From NCBI GenBank assembly GCA_020638855.1, contig JACKHT010000002.1, positions 1 through 64,000 of the forward strand: 64,000 nucleotides of DNA, given 5' to 3'. The notes under the pieces were generated by a model. The model was given only the letters and a program-made list of their open reading frames with translations. It did not search any database and was not told where the DNA came from. Within the stretch, counting starts at the first letter, position 1, and every line of letters begins with the position of its first letter. Shown piece after piece: positions 20,280 through 28,341 of this stretch. This DNA is from Planctomycetota bacterium. GTDB lineage: Bacteria > Planctomycetota > UBA1135 > GCA-002686595. The translations under genes were made by a program, and so were the position numbers.

Positions 20280-20942
20280 GGGCTTCGCCGGTTCGCGCTT
20301 GACCCCCACCCAAAGCCCATCGCCGATGGGCACGATCACGGCGTCCAAGCCCGCAACCGTGGGGACGAAGTCGTTGAAGCGCCGGACGGCGGGCGCTTCG
20401 CGGTCGGTTGGATGCTGGTCGAACAATTGCCCAAAGGCAAACGCGTTGTCGGCCATCATCAGCCCCCCCGGCCGCAACAAGCGCATCCCCTCGCGCAGGT
20501 ATTCGGGATAGCTGGCCTTGTCCGCGTCCAGGAACACAGCATCGATCGATCCATCGGCGAAGTGCGGCAAGTGATCGGCGCCGCCGCCTTCCAAAACCTC
20601 GACGCGGTTGGCTACGTCGCTCTTGGCCACCCATTCGCGTGCAAAGGCGGCGTGTTTGGGGGACAGTTCGATCGTGGAGAGCTTGCCATCCGCCGGCAAG
20701 GCCCGCGCCATACCGATGGCGGAGTACCCCGCCAGGGTGCCCACTTCGACCACCCGCCGCGCGCCCACCAAGCGCAGTAGGATTCCCATGAACGCGATCT
20801 GCTCGGGAGCCACCCAAATCGGCGGGATGCCAGCCGCTGCGGCCGCCTTCTTCAGTGCAATCAGGAAGTCATCATCGGGCTGCGTCCGTTGGGCGATGTA
20901 GGCAAAGTGCGCACCGGTTACGAGCGTGGAGGTGTGGGACAT
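20256..20942 (-). CDS. O-methyltransferase (caffeoyl-CoA OMT/MdmC type)
   Basis: The 228-residue SAM-dependent methyltransferase matches the O-methyltransferase family 3 (PF01596). It shows VVEVGTLAGYSAIGMARALP (SAM motif I, about residue 62), the acidic metal-binding segment DAVFLDADKASYPEYL and the following LRPGGLMMADNAFAFG. The substrate is unknown; family members methylate catechols or small phenolics with Mg2+. ATG 20942 (MSHTS) is used; a TTG at 20957 is less likely. It lies 2 nt after the OsmC stop, suggesting one transcript. Confidence 0.87.
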   Translation of the reverse strand: MSHTSTLVTGAHFAYIAQRTQPDDDFLIALKKAAAAAGIPPIWVAPEQIAFMGILLRLVGARRVVEVGTLAGYSAIGMARALPADGKLSTIELSPKHAAFAREWVAKSDVANRVEVLEGGGADHLPHFADGSIDAVFLDADKASYPEYLREGMRLLRPGGLMMADNAFAFGQLFDQHPTDREAPAVRRFNDFVPTVAGLDAVIVPIGDGLWVGVKREPAKPLPQPALE

Positions 20943-20944
20943 GG

Positions 20945-21355
20945 CTAGCCTCTCCAATGGAAGGTCATTTCGACATTCACCCGGTCACCCAAGCTGGCGC
21001 GCACGGGGCAATCCAGCGCGGCCTTTTCTAGGACGATCCTTTCCTCCTGGGTCCACGTACCACCAAGCTCCACGTCCACGGTCAGCCGAGCGATGTGGCG
21101 CACGGGGGTCGCCTTCATCGTCTTTTTGACCTGGGCTTGGGGGTGCTCCAAGTCGCGTCCCATGTCGTTGGCCGCGATCCCCATCAAGGTCAGCACGCAG
21201 GTCCCGAGGGCCACCCCCACCAAATCCGTGGGAGAAAAGGTCTCCCCCTTTCCGCGGTTGTCCACCGGGGCATCGGTGATCAGCGTGTCCCCCGAAGGGC
21301 CGTGGGTCGCCCGCGTGCGCAGGCTGCCTTCGTATACGATTTCGCAGTGAACCAT
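20945..21355 (-). CDS. OsmC family protein
   Basis: OsmC/Ohr-type proteins are small thiol peroxidases acting on organic hydroperoxides. The 136-residue protein keeps both expected cysteines (VALGTCVLTLMG near residue 53 and ALDCPVRASLGDRV near residue 115) and the FSPTDLVGVALG helix start. It is probably transcribed with the O-methyltransferase from a promoter in the 45-bp divergent spacer shared with the SDR gene. ATG 21355 is chosen because TATACT lies 6 nt upstream. Confidence 0.9.
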   Translation of the reverse strand: MVHCEIVYEGSLRTRATHGPSGDTLITDAPVDNRGKGETFSPTDLVGVALGTCVLTLMGIAANDMGRDLEHPQAQVKKTMKATPVRHIARLTVDVELGGTWTQEERIVLEKAALDCPVRASLGDRVNVEMTFHWRG

Positions 21356-21360
21356 CTGGG

Positions 21361-21394
21361 CAGTATACGCCCCGATTGGAGCTGCCGTATACTG
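21361..21394. promoter_or_regulatory. divergent promoter with 9-bp inverted repeat, osmC/SDR
   Basis: CAGTATACG (21361-21369) and CGTATACTG (21386-21394) form a perfect inverted repeat in the 45-bp spacer. Each arm supplies a TATACT -10-like hexamer for one gene: minus strand 21362-21367, 6 nt from the osmC ATG; plus strand 21388-21393, 7 nt from the SDR ATG. Another CGTATACG palindrome lies at 21331-21338 inside osmC. The repeat could be two back-to-back leaderless promoters, an operator, or both. Confidence 0.5.
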
Positions 21395-21400
21395 GCCCCT

Positions 21401-22147
21401 ATGCAAGCAACGCTGAGCGGCAAGACCGCACTGATCACGGGGGCGAGTTCGGGCATTGGCGCGGCCACGGCCCGGGCCCTGAGCCAACTTGGCGCCAGCG
21501 TCATCTTGGCCGCACGCCGCACCGATCGCCTCGAGGCGCTGGCCGCTTCCTTGGATCGGGCCAGCACCCTAGCCTTGGATGTGCGCGATGCAGCCGCGGT
21601 CCGCGGCGCGCTAGAATCGCTCGACCTGGACCTGGTGGTTTGCAACGCCGGTTTGGGGGTCGGCGTGGGGCCATTGCAGGAAGGGGCCCCCGAAGCTTGG
21701 GACCGCATGATCGACACCAACGTCAAAGGTGTTTTGCACACCCTGCGGGCAACGTTGCCGGGGCTCTTGCGCAAAGGCGCTGGTGATGTGGTGCTCTTGG
21801 GCAGCGTGGCGGGGCGCCAGGTGTATCCCGGGGGAAACGTCTACAACGCCACGAAGCACGCGGTTCGTGCGATTTACGAAGCCCTACGCCTGGATGCAGG
21901 CAGTCGCGGGGTGCGCTTCACCACGGTCGATCCAGGGATGGTCGAAACCGAGTTCTCGGTGGTGCGCTTCGGAGGCGACCAGGCTGCCGCGGACAAGGTG
22001 TATGCGGGCATGCGCCCCCTAGACCCCGAAGATGTGGCCGATGCCATCGCCTATGCCGTCACCCGGCCAGCCCACGTCAACATTGGTGAATTGGTGATCT
22101 GGCCTACGGACCAGAGCAGCACCCGGGATGTCCGCCGGGATGCCTAG
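21401..22147 (+). CDS. SDR family NAD(P)-dependent oxidoreductase
   Basis: The 248-residue short-chain dehydrogenase has the cofactor motif TGASSGIG (residues 14-21), NAG (CNAGLG), the catalytic serine in LLGSVAG and YNATK (YxxxK). AARRTDR after strand beta2 favours NADP(H). The overall pattern resembles YdfG-type serine/3-hydroxy acid dehydrogenases (FTTVDPGMVETEFSVVRF). The substrate is not identifiable. It is transcribed away from osmC. The ATG at 21401 is 7 nt after a TATACT box. Confidence 0.92.
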   Translation: MQATLSGKTALITGASSGIGAATARALSQLGASVILAARRTDRLEALAASLDRASTLALDVRDAAAVRGALESLDLDLVVCNAGLGVGVGPLQEGAPEAWDRMIDTNVKGVLHTLRATLPGLLRKGAGDVVLLGSVAGRQVYPGGNVYNATKHAVRAIYEALRLDAGSRGVRFTTVDPGMVETEFSVVRFGGDQAAADKVYAGMRPLDPEDVADAIAYAVTRPAHVNIGELVIWPTDQSSTRDVRRDA

Positions 22148-22386
22148 GATCCTGGGAGCGCGGATCGCAGCCCCCGGGCCGATACTAGGCCCCATCAGGA
22201 CCCCTCTCAGGACCCTCCTCAGGGCACATTTCTAGGCTCCTCGCTTGCCCTACCCCGCTCTTCATGGGAGGCTGATCGGCCCCAAACTTGGCCGCCCAGC
22301 TTTGGAATTCCTGCCATACTGGAGTTCCGCTTCGGCCCAGTACTGACTTTCTGGTGGCCCAAGCAAAAGCCGCCCATCCCGACCCT
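22148..22386. other. intergenic stretch before the S1 gene
   Basis: No gene seen in 239 bp. There is a short run of three imperfect TCAGGACCC-like repeats around 22195-22222. No clear terminator or promoter was found. Confidence 0.4.
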
Positions 22387-23604
22387 ATGACTCCGAACTC
22401 CAACCCCGATCCCGTCGATCGTGAAATCGAACAGGCCCTTGCTGGCATCAACCTGCAAGAGATGGACCTTGCACCCCAAAGGAGCGGGAGTTCCAAGCCG
22501 GGCGAACGCCTGTACGACGGCGTCATCGTGGGCGTCAGCGGAGACGACGTCATTGTCGAGCTGGGACCGCGTATGCAGGGAGCCTGCAGTCTAGCGGAGT
22601 TTGTGGAACCGCCCGCGCCCGGGGAAAAGCACCGCTTTGTGTTGCACGGCCAAGAAGATGGGCTGTGGATTCTTTCCAAGCGAGCGGCTGCCGAGATTTC
22701 GGACTGGGAAGCCTTGGAGGTCGGTTCGTTGGTCAAGGCGCGCGTCACCGGTCAAAACCAAGGTGGCTTGACGCTCAAGATCGGCAAGCATGAAGCCTTC
22801 ATGCCGAGCAGCCAAGTGAGCACCGATCGCGCCGAAGACATTTCGCAGCACCTGGGCAGCACCCTGACCGCCGAAGTCCTGGAAATCGATCGCAGCCGCG
22901 ACCGGGTGCTGCTTTCGCGTCGTCGCGTGCAAGAGGCCGAAGCCCTCGAAGCCATGCAAGATGCCGCCGGGCGCCTCGCCCCCGGAAGCATCCAGATGGG
23001 CAAAGTCACCCGCATCGAGCCCTTCGGCGCGTTCGTCAGCCTTGGATCGGGCATCGAAGGCTTGCTGCACGTCTCCAACATCTCCCGTCAACGCATCGAG
23101 AACCCGTCCGAAGTCCTGAGCGTCGGCCAAGAGGTCCAGGTCAAGATCCTGGAGATCAAAGACGGCGGACGACGGATTGGCTTGGGTATCAAGCAACTGG
23201 AGCCTGATCCCTGGCAAGAGGCCACGCACAAGTACCAGGAAGAGTCGGTGATCACCGGCAAAGTCACCCGCATCATGGATTTCGGGGCCTTTGTCGAGCT
23301 CGAGCCAGGCTTGGAAGGCTTGCTGCACATCTCCCAGCTCGGGCGCGCGCACGTCAAGAACGTGGGATCGGTGCTTTCGGTGGGCCAGGAGGTCACCGTG
23401 CGCATCACCAGCATCGAACCTGGCGCCAAGCGCATTTCGCTCTCGATGCTCGATCCCCGTGGAGCCGTCATCGGATCGGAAGATTCGGTCGACGGAGCGG
23501 ACATCGCCAAGAACCTGGCTACGCCCGCCACCGGGGGCCTATCCACCAGCTTGGGCGACTTGTTCAAAAAGGCGCTGCAGAAGCCTGACGGGAAGACGGG
23601 CTGA
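22387..23604 (+). CDS. multi-S1-domain RNA-binding protein (ribosomal protein S1-like)
   Basis: The 405-residue protein contains about four S1 OB-fold repeats: DGVIVGVSGDDVIVELG (about 40-105), GSLVKARVTGQNQGGLTLKI (about 113-180), QMGKVTRIEPFGAFVSLG (about 200-270) and ITGKVTRIMDFGAFVELEPG (about 287-355). Repeats 3 and 4 are the most canonical. It is shorter than E. coli S1 (557, six repeats) and resembles the shorter S1 forms of other phyla. The role is probably mRNA binding in translation, but a separate S1-like factor is possible. The start is uncertain: ATG 22387 is used; GTG 22351 is in frame upstream. Confidence 0.82.
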   Translation: MTPNSNPDPVDREIEQALAGINLQEMDLAPQRSGSSKPGERLYDGVIVGVSGDDVIVELGPRMQGACSLAEFVEPPAPGEKHRFVLHGQEDGLWILSKRAAAEISDWEALEVGSLVKARVTGQNQGGLTLKIGKHEAFMPSSQVSTDRAEDISQHLGSTLTAEVLEIDRSRDRVLLSRRRVQEAEALEAMQDAAGRLAPGSIQMGKVTRIEPFGAFVSLGSGIEGLLHVSNISRQRIENPSEVLSVGQEVQVKILEIKDGGRRIGLGIKQLEPDPWQEATHKYQEESVITGKVTRIMDFGAFVELEPGLEGLLHISQLGRAHVKNVGSVLSVGQEVTVRITSIEPGAKRISLSMLDPRGAVIGSEDSVDGADIAKNLATPATGGLSTSLGDLFKKALQKPDGKTG

Positions 23605-23655
23605 ATGGCCCCATCCGGCCGTGGCGCACTCCCATGGAGAGCTCGGGTCTAGCCG

Positions 23656-24228
23656 CTAAGCGGCAGCCTTGGCCGCCCAGGTTTGCCGCGGCACCAGCAG
23701 AAGGAACTCCGACTCGCCGTATCCTGCAAGTTGGACTTGCGCGGAACTCGTGACCATTTCCTCGCCTTCCGAGTAGAGCAAACGGGGGCGCACATCCGCC
23801 TTGACCCCTTGGCATCCTTCGAAGCTCACTTTGCAGGGAACCTCCAGGGCGCGGAAAGCCGCCTCGGTGGCACCCGCGATGAAGTTGCCCACTTCGAGCA
23901 TGGCATTCTTCGTGGGTTCGTCGAGGGTCGCTTGCGCGCGGCACTGTTCGATGACGTCATCCGTCACCATCATCAGGCTGCCTGCCAGCGTGATGGCTTC
24001 GGGCAGGGGCACCAACAGGGTTCCATGTTCCAGGCGGTCTTCGAGGCCGAACCCCAACCGGAACGAGATGTGGATTTGGCCTGAACCAGCGGCCCGGTGA
24101 TCCAGCACCCGTGTGTCGACGGAAACCACATCCAGCTCACGGTCAGCGATCATCGACAGGTCGCCAGCAACCCGCTGGAAGATCTCTTCCGAGCATTGGG
24201 TTTCGATTTGGGTGACGGGGTTCGGCAT
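23656..24228 (-). CDS. CheX/CheC-like phosphatase-domain protein
   Basis: The 190-residue protein has the E-x2-N signature of the CheC/CheX/FliY family (NAMLEVGNFIAGATEAAF, about residues 107-124), preceded by the SLMMVTDDVIEQC helix. In chemotaxis such domains dephosphorylate CheY-P. No chemotaxis or flagellar genes are nearby, so it may serve another phospho-relay, as orphan CheX-like proteins do in other bacteria. It is convergent with the S1 gene (51-nt gap). Family assignment is fair, function inferred. Confidence 0.65.
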   Translation of the reverse strand: MPNPVTQIETQCSEEIFQRVAGDLSMIADRELDVVSVDTRVLDHRAAGSGQIHISFRLGFGLEDRLEHGTLLVPLPEAITLAGSLMMVTDDVIEQCRAQATLDEPTKNAMLEVGNFIAGATEAAFRALEVPCKVSFEGCQGVKADVRPRLLYSEGEEMVTSSAQVQLAGYGESEFLLLVPRQTWAAKAAA

Positions 24229-24415
24229 GGGACAGCTAGGAAGACGCTAGGGACAAAGGGAATTCGTCCAAGCCACAAGCCCAAATGAAACCTGAATGGA
24301 ATCCTTGCGCCCTGTCCCGCCAGGATGCACGTGGGGCGGGAAAAACTTTCCCAAGTAGCCCAGCCGAGGATCGCAGCTGAGGATCGCAGCTAAGGGCCAC
24401 AGCCGACCCCTCCGG
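24229..24415. other. intergenic with 13-bp tandem repeat
   Basis: GAGGATCGCAGCT is duplicated head-to-tail at 24366-24391. An inverted repeat TCCCGCC/GGCGGGA lies around 24316-24341 with no T-run on the correct side for either neighbour. No gene seen. Confidence 0.5.
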
Positions 24416-25237
24416 TCACTCGTAGCTCTCGTCCAAGTTGGGGAACTCCCCGGCTCGGACATCGTGCACATAGTCCTCAAAGGCGCGTCCCATCGCCTTG
24501 GCGATCTCGCCATACCGACGCACAAAGCGCGGCTTGAAACGGGTGTACAAGCCCAGCATGTCGTGGGAAACCAGGATCTGCCCGTCGCATCCGCTGCCAG
24601 CACCGATCCCGATGATGGGCACCGTCCGATCCTTGGCCACTTGAGCTGCCAAGCTATGGGGAACCTTTTCCAAGACGATGGCGAAGGCGCCGGCGGCCTC
24701 CAGCCGTTCGGCATCACGCCGCAGGACATCGGCTTCTTCGGGTTCGCGCGCCCGCACCTGGTAGGTGCCAAACTTATGGATTGATTGGGGGGTCAGGCCC
24801 AGGTGTCCCATGACCGGAATGCCCACGTCCACGATGCGGCGCACCGTCTTGGCGATGACCTCGCCGCCCTCGAGCTTGACCGCTTCCACCCCGGCTTCTT
24901 TGACCATGCGGCCCGCATTGCGCAGGGCTTCGTCGGAGTTGACCTGGTAGCTCATGAAGGGCAGGTCCCCAACCACCAACGCCCGGCTCACCCCGCGGCG
25001 CACCAGGGTGGCATGGTAGAGCATGGTTTCCATCGAAACCGTGACCGTGGTGTCCAGGCCTTGCATCACCATGGCTACCGAGTCCCCCACCAACAGCAAA
25101 TCCACGCCGGCGGCATCGAGCAACTCGGCCATGGTGGCGTCGTACGCGGTCAGCGCAGCGATCTTGATGCCGCTCTGCTTCATCTCGAGCAGCCGGTGGG
25201 TCGTGACCTTGCGGTCGTCGGAATCTTGTTGGACCAT
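24416..25237 (-). CDS. panB: 3-methyl-2-oxobutanoate hydroxymethyltransferase
   Basis: PanB transfers a hydroxymethyl group from methylene-tetrahydrofolate to 2-oxoisovalerate, giving ketopantoate for pantothenate and CoA. The 273-residue protein has LTAYDATMAELLDAAGVDLLLVGDS (split here: LTAYDATMAE, LLLVGDSVAMV), the VKLEGG motif and GIGAGSGCDGQILV. This length is normal for the family. ATG 25237 fits; upstream extension codes for low-complexity sequence. No other pantothenate gene is in the window. It lies 40 nt after the FAD oxidoreductase stop on the same strand. Confidence 0.96.
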   Translation of the reverse strand: MVQQDSDDRKVTTHRLLEMKQSGIKIAALTAYDATMAELLDAAGVDLLLVGDSVAMVMQGLDTTVTVSMETMLYHATLVRRGVSRALVVGDLPFMSYQVNSDEALRNAGRMVKEAGVEAVKLEGGEVIAKTVRRIVDVGIPVMGHLGLTPQSIHKFGTYQVRAREPEEADVLRRDAERLEAAGAFAIVLEKVPHSLAAQVAKDRTVPIIGIGAGSGCDGQILVSHDMLGLYTRFKPRFVRRYGEIAKAMGRAFEDYVHDVRAGEFPNLDESYE

Positions 25238-25277
25238 AGAATTCGAAGGGGAACCCAAGGGGAAGTTCAAAGGAAAA

Positions 25278-26921
25278 TCAACGGATGGAGCTCTGGGACA
25301 AGCGGACTTGGGCTGCCCGTGCCCCATCGATCGCTGCGCTCATGATACCGCCCGCGTACCCGGCCCCTTCGCCGATGGGGTAACAATTTTCGAACCCCGT
25401 CGCCAAGTAGGTGTCGCGATCGCGAACCATGCGCAGCGGACTGGAGCTGCGGCTCTCGACGCCCACCAAGATGCCCGAGTTTCCGCCGAAGCCCGGCAGC
25501 AGCTGGTCGAAGCGTTGCAACCCTCGCGCCAAGGCCGCGCGGATCGGAGCGGGCAGCAAGTGGTCGATGCGCCCTGGAGTGGTGCCAAAGGTGTAACTGG
25601 TTCGCCCCACTTCGCGGCTTGCTTGCCCAGCGAGAAAGTCCGAGACGCGCTGCGCCGGGGCTCGGTACGAGGAACCCCCTGCCTCGAAGAAGCTGCGCTC
25701 GAAGTGCCTTTGGAAAGCGAGCCCCGCGAGCGGGCCCGTCCCAAAGGGGGCGAAAGCCGCGGGCTCGATGGTGGTCACGACCGCTGCGTTGGCGAAGGGA
25801 GACGAATGCGTCGAGTTGCTCATTCCGTTGGTGCACAACAGCCCTGGTTCCGAAATGCTCGCTACGATCTTGCCCCCCGGGCACATGCAAAACGTGTGCG
25901 CTCCGGCCACATCGGCTTCGCCCTTGAGCGCCAGGTTGTAGGACGCGGCCCCCAGGTTTGCGGCCAGCGGGTGCTCGCCAAAGCGGCCAGCGTTGATCAA
26001 TTCTTGCGGGTGCTCGATGCGCACTCCGAATTGGAAAGGCTTGGCAGCCAACTCCAAACCCTGTTCCGACAGGGCTTCGACAGTATCCCGCGCACTATGA
26101 CCCAAGGCCAAGAACAAGGCGTCGCAAGCGAGTTCGCCGCGGTTGGTGAACACCCGGTCGATGCGCCGCGCCGGGCCCTTGCGGAACCCCATGCCTTCCA
26201 ACTTGGTATCCCACAAAATGGTGGCTCCCGCATCCAACAGGCTCTGTCGAAGGGCCGGCAAAATGCGATGCAACCGATCGGTTCCAATGTGCGCACGCCC
26301 ATCGTACAGGATCTCGGGAGGTGCCCCCGCAAGCACCAGTTCCTGGAGGATGGCTTGCTCCAAGGGATCCTGCACGCGGGTGTAAAGCTTGCCATCCGAG
26401 TAGGTCCCGGCCCCTCCTTCGCCAAACAACAGATTGGTGTCGGGATCGAGCTCCCCACCCCGATGGAAGGGTACTAGGCGTTTGTGCCGTTGTTCGAGCG
26501 AGGCTCCGCGATCGATCAGGGTGACGCCAGCCCCATTGCGAGCCAAGGTCAACGCGGCAAACAATCCGGCGGGTCCCGACCCCACCACCACCGCTTGGCG
26601 CGGCGGGCCACCGCGGCGCGTGGGCGGCATTTCCAGCGCTTGGTCCACTGGGGCTTCGCGTACGCGACCCGAACGAAGGGCCTTTTGCAAAGCAGACGAG
26701 TGGTGGACGGTGCGCACGACCAAGTCCACATGGCACACGAACCGTAGGATTCCCCGGGAGCGCCGAGCGTCCAGCGAGCGCAAGGCGAGGCGCATCCCCA
26801 CCAAGTCCTGGGGGCGAATCCCCGCCTGGCGACAGGCGCGTTCGCGCAAGACTTCGGGGCCCTCGTCCAATTCCTGGGGGACCCCCAGGACGCGTAGGGT
26901 TTGCTGGGACGGATCGTGCAT
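25278..26921 (-). CDS. FAD-dependent oxidoreductase (COG2509 type)
   Basis: The 547-residue flavoprotein has an N-terminal domain of about 95 residues, then the dinucleotide-binding VVVGSGPAGLFAALTLARNG (about residue 103). After that come FGEGGAGTYSDGKLYTR and, near the end, YLATGFENCYPIGEGAGYAGGIMSAAIDG. This order is that of the uncharacterised FAD-dependent dehydrogenases of COG2509, found in many bacteria. The reaction is not known. ATG 26921 is chosen because TAAACT lies 7 nt upstream. It is divergent from the JmjC-like gene (84-bp spacer) and probably followed by panB. Confidence 0.85.
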   Translation of the reverse strand: MHDPSQQTLRVLGVPQELDEGPEVLRERACRQAGIRPQDLVGMRLALRSLDARRSRGILRFVCHVDLVVRTVHHSSALQKALRSGRVREAPVDQALEMPPTRRGGPPRQAVVVGSGPAGLFAALTLARNGAGVTLIDRGASLEQRHKRLVPFHRGGELDPDTNLLFGEGGAGTYSDGKLYTRVQDPLEQAILQELVLAGAPPEILYDGRAHIGTDRLHRILPALRQSLLDAGATILWDTKLEGMGFRKGPARRIDRVFTNRGELACDALFLALGHSARDTVEALSEQGLELAAKPFQFGVRIEHPQELINAGRFGEHPLAANLGAASYNLALKGEADVAGAHTFCMCPGGKIVASISEPGLLCTNGMSNSTHSSPFANAAVVTTIEPAAFAPFGTGPLAGLAFQRHFERSFFEAGGSSYRAPAQRVSDFLAGQASREVGRTSYTFGTTPGRIDHLLPAPIRAALARGLQRFDQLLPGFGGNSGILVGVESRSSSPLRMVRDRDTYLATGFENCYPIGEGAGYAGGIMSAAIDGARAAQVRLSQSSIR

Positions 26922-26928
26922 CGCGGCT

Positions 26929-26934
26929 AGTTTA
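26929..26934 (-). promoter_or_regulatory. candidate -10 box (TAAACT) of the FAD oxidoreductase
   Basis: TAAACT lies 7 nt before the ATG at 26921. Confidence 0.4.
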
Positions 26935-26993
26935 GCCCACCCGGGCGCTGGGTTTTCGCACCCAGGATAGCGAATGCTGGGTGGCGCTCGATT

Positions 26994-26999
26994 TAGGAT
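26994..26999 (+). promoter_or_regulatory. candidate -10 box (TAGGAT) of the JmjC-like gene
   Basis: TAGGAT lies 6 nt before the ATG at 27006. Together with the minus-strand box at 26929-26934 it makes a compact divergent promoter. Confidence 0.4.
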
Positions 27000-27005
27000 G
27001 GTGCC

Positions 27006-28295
27006 ATGACCTCGCCCGACCTGCCCGAGGGGATCCTGCGGGATCTCTTGGCTAGCCCGGATCGCGCCGCGACCCCCGGACAACCCCCGATTTGCTCGCT
27101 CAATGGCGAGGAGGATCCACACGAGCTGGCAGCTTGGAGCCCCTGGATTCGCGAACGCTTGCAGCTGTCCCGGCGCGGAGTCGATCATGGTGAATGGCTG
27201 ATCCTGACCGAGGATGCCGTCCCGCTTGGCCCGCAGCCTCCGATCGAAGCGCTTTGGGAGCAACATTGGTTTGAGGCCCGACCGATCCCGATCCGAGGCT
27301 GGGCTCCCACGGTCCCCATCGAGGATTGCATGGCCTGGCACGGGGTCTTGCGCAGACCCAAGGGATTGCGAGCCTTCCTGAGCGAGCGGTCCGGGGCCTT
27401 GGGGCAGACGTTCGCTCCGGGTAGCAACATGCACCTGGCGGATCCCCACCGCGACCTCGAACGCATCCGCATCGGGTCGGACCACGACCTGTGGGTCAAA
27501 CTCGGCCGGCTCTCCGCCCACGACCAAGACCATTCGCTGCGGGTGCGCCACTCGTTTGGCAAAGAGATTGTGGACGATGCCAGCCGGGACATCGAAGCGC
27601 ATCGGTTGGTGGCCGAGATGGCCGAAATCCTGTGGCCCATCGCAGCTCGCTTTCCCAAACAAGACGAATGGGGCGAGCGTTTGGTGCGCTGGATCGAGCA
27701 ACCGGTCCTGAGGACCCAGCACATTGCCTACTTCAATGCTCCGGAGGGGGGCGCACTGTGGCACCACGACGCGTTCGACGAACCGCTAGAAGGGGGTCAA
27801 CGGGGCGTGTTGTACGTACAGCTGGCGGGACGCACGGCTTGGTTGGCCTGCAGCATCGATGCCTTGTGCAAACGCATGCAAGAATTCCTCGAGTACCTCG
27901 CCGAGGGCGAGCTGCCTTGGGTCCTGGCCGAGTCGCTACCGGGGGCGGGGGCGCTCGACGGGCTGATCAAGCTATCCGAGCGCTTCCCGCGAATGCGCCG
28001 CGAGCTGGGACGCCCGGGGGGCGGCGCCTTCGGTCCGTTGCTAGGCCGGGGGGAGTTCAGCGCCTTGTGCGCCGACGCGGGCCATGCGTACCTCCTGGAG
28101 CCGGGCGACGCCCTGTTGATGCCCAACCACGGGCTCGAGCGGACCGTCATGCACAGCGTCTTCTGCGCCGACCCCCATGTGACCCTGGGCCTGTCCATGG
28201 CGTTGCGAGAAGATCGTCCGGCTCCCGTCCCGGAGATACGCCGCCACGTGCCCGGGGCAAGGCGCTCGCGCCGGGGTCCCCGGCGGCGGGTTTGA
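27006..28295 (+). CDS. JmjC/cupin-like protein, probable Fe(II) oxygenase fold
   Basis: I do not recognise a named family for this 429-residue protein. Its second half has a HxD...H arrangement typical of JmjC/cupin-fold iron enzymes: WHHDAFDEPLEGGQRGVLYV (about residues 256-275), and later GDALLMPNHGLERTVMHSVF, with the distal His in MHS (about residue 381). If real, these residues would bind Fe(II) and 2-oxoglutarate. The first half is a mixed helical domain without a clear match. The C-terminus is very Arg-rich (ARRSRRGPRRRV). The gene is divergent from the FAD oxidoreductase and 46 bp upstream of a methyltransferase. Confidence 0.6.
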   Translation: MTSPDLPEGILRDLLASPDRAATPGQPPICSLNGEEDPHELAAWSPWIRERLQLSRRGVDHGEWLILTEDAVPLGPQPPIEALWEQHWFEARPIPIRGWAPTVPIEDCMAWHGVLRRPKGLRAFLSERSGALGQTFAPGSNMHLADPHRDLERIRIGSDHDLWVKLGRLSAHDQDHSLRVRHSFGKEIVDDASRDIEAHRLVAEMAEILWPIAARFPKQDEWGERLVRWIEQPVLRTQHIAYFNAPEGGALWHHDAFDEPLEGGQRGVLYVQLAGRTAWLACSIDALCKRMQEFLEYLAEGELPWVLAESLPGAGALDGLIKLSERFPRMRRELGRPGGGAFGPLLGRGEFSALCADAGHAYLLEPGDALLMPNHGLERTVMHSVFCADPHVTLGLSMALREDRPAPVPEIRRHVPGARRSRRGPRRRV

Positions 28296-28328
28296 TCCTG
28301 GCAGCTCGCCTCGAACCGCCCAGATCCG

Positions 28329-28334
28329 TACCCT
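28329..28334 (+). promoter_or_regulatory. candidate -10 box (TACCCT) of the 28342 methyltransferase gene
   Basis: TACCCT lies 7 nt before the ATG at 28342. Confidence 0.35.
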
Positions 28335-28341
28335 ACGCCCC

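Noticed and set aside
24316..24341. TCCCGCC/GGCGGGA inverted repeat as terminator
   Set aside because: No T-run on the side needed for panB, and it is not directly after another stop.
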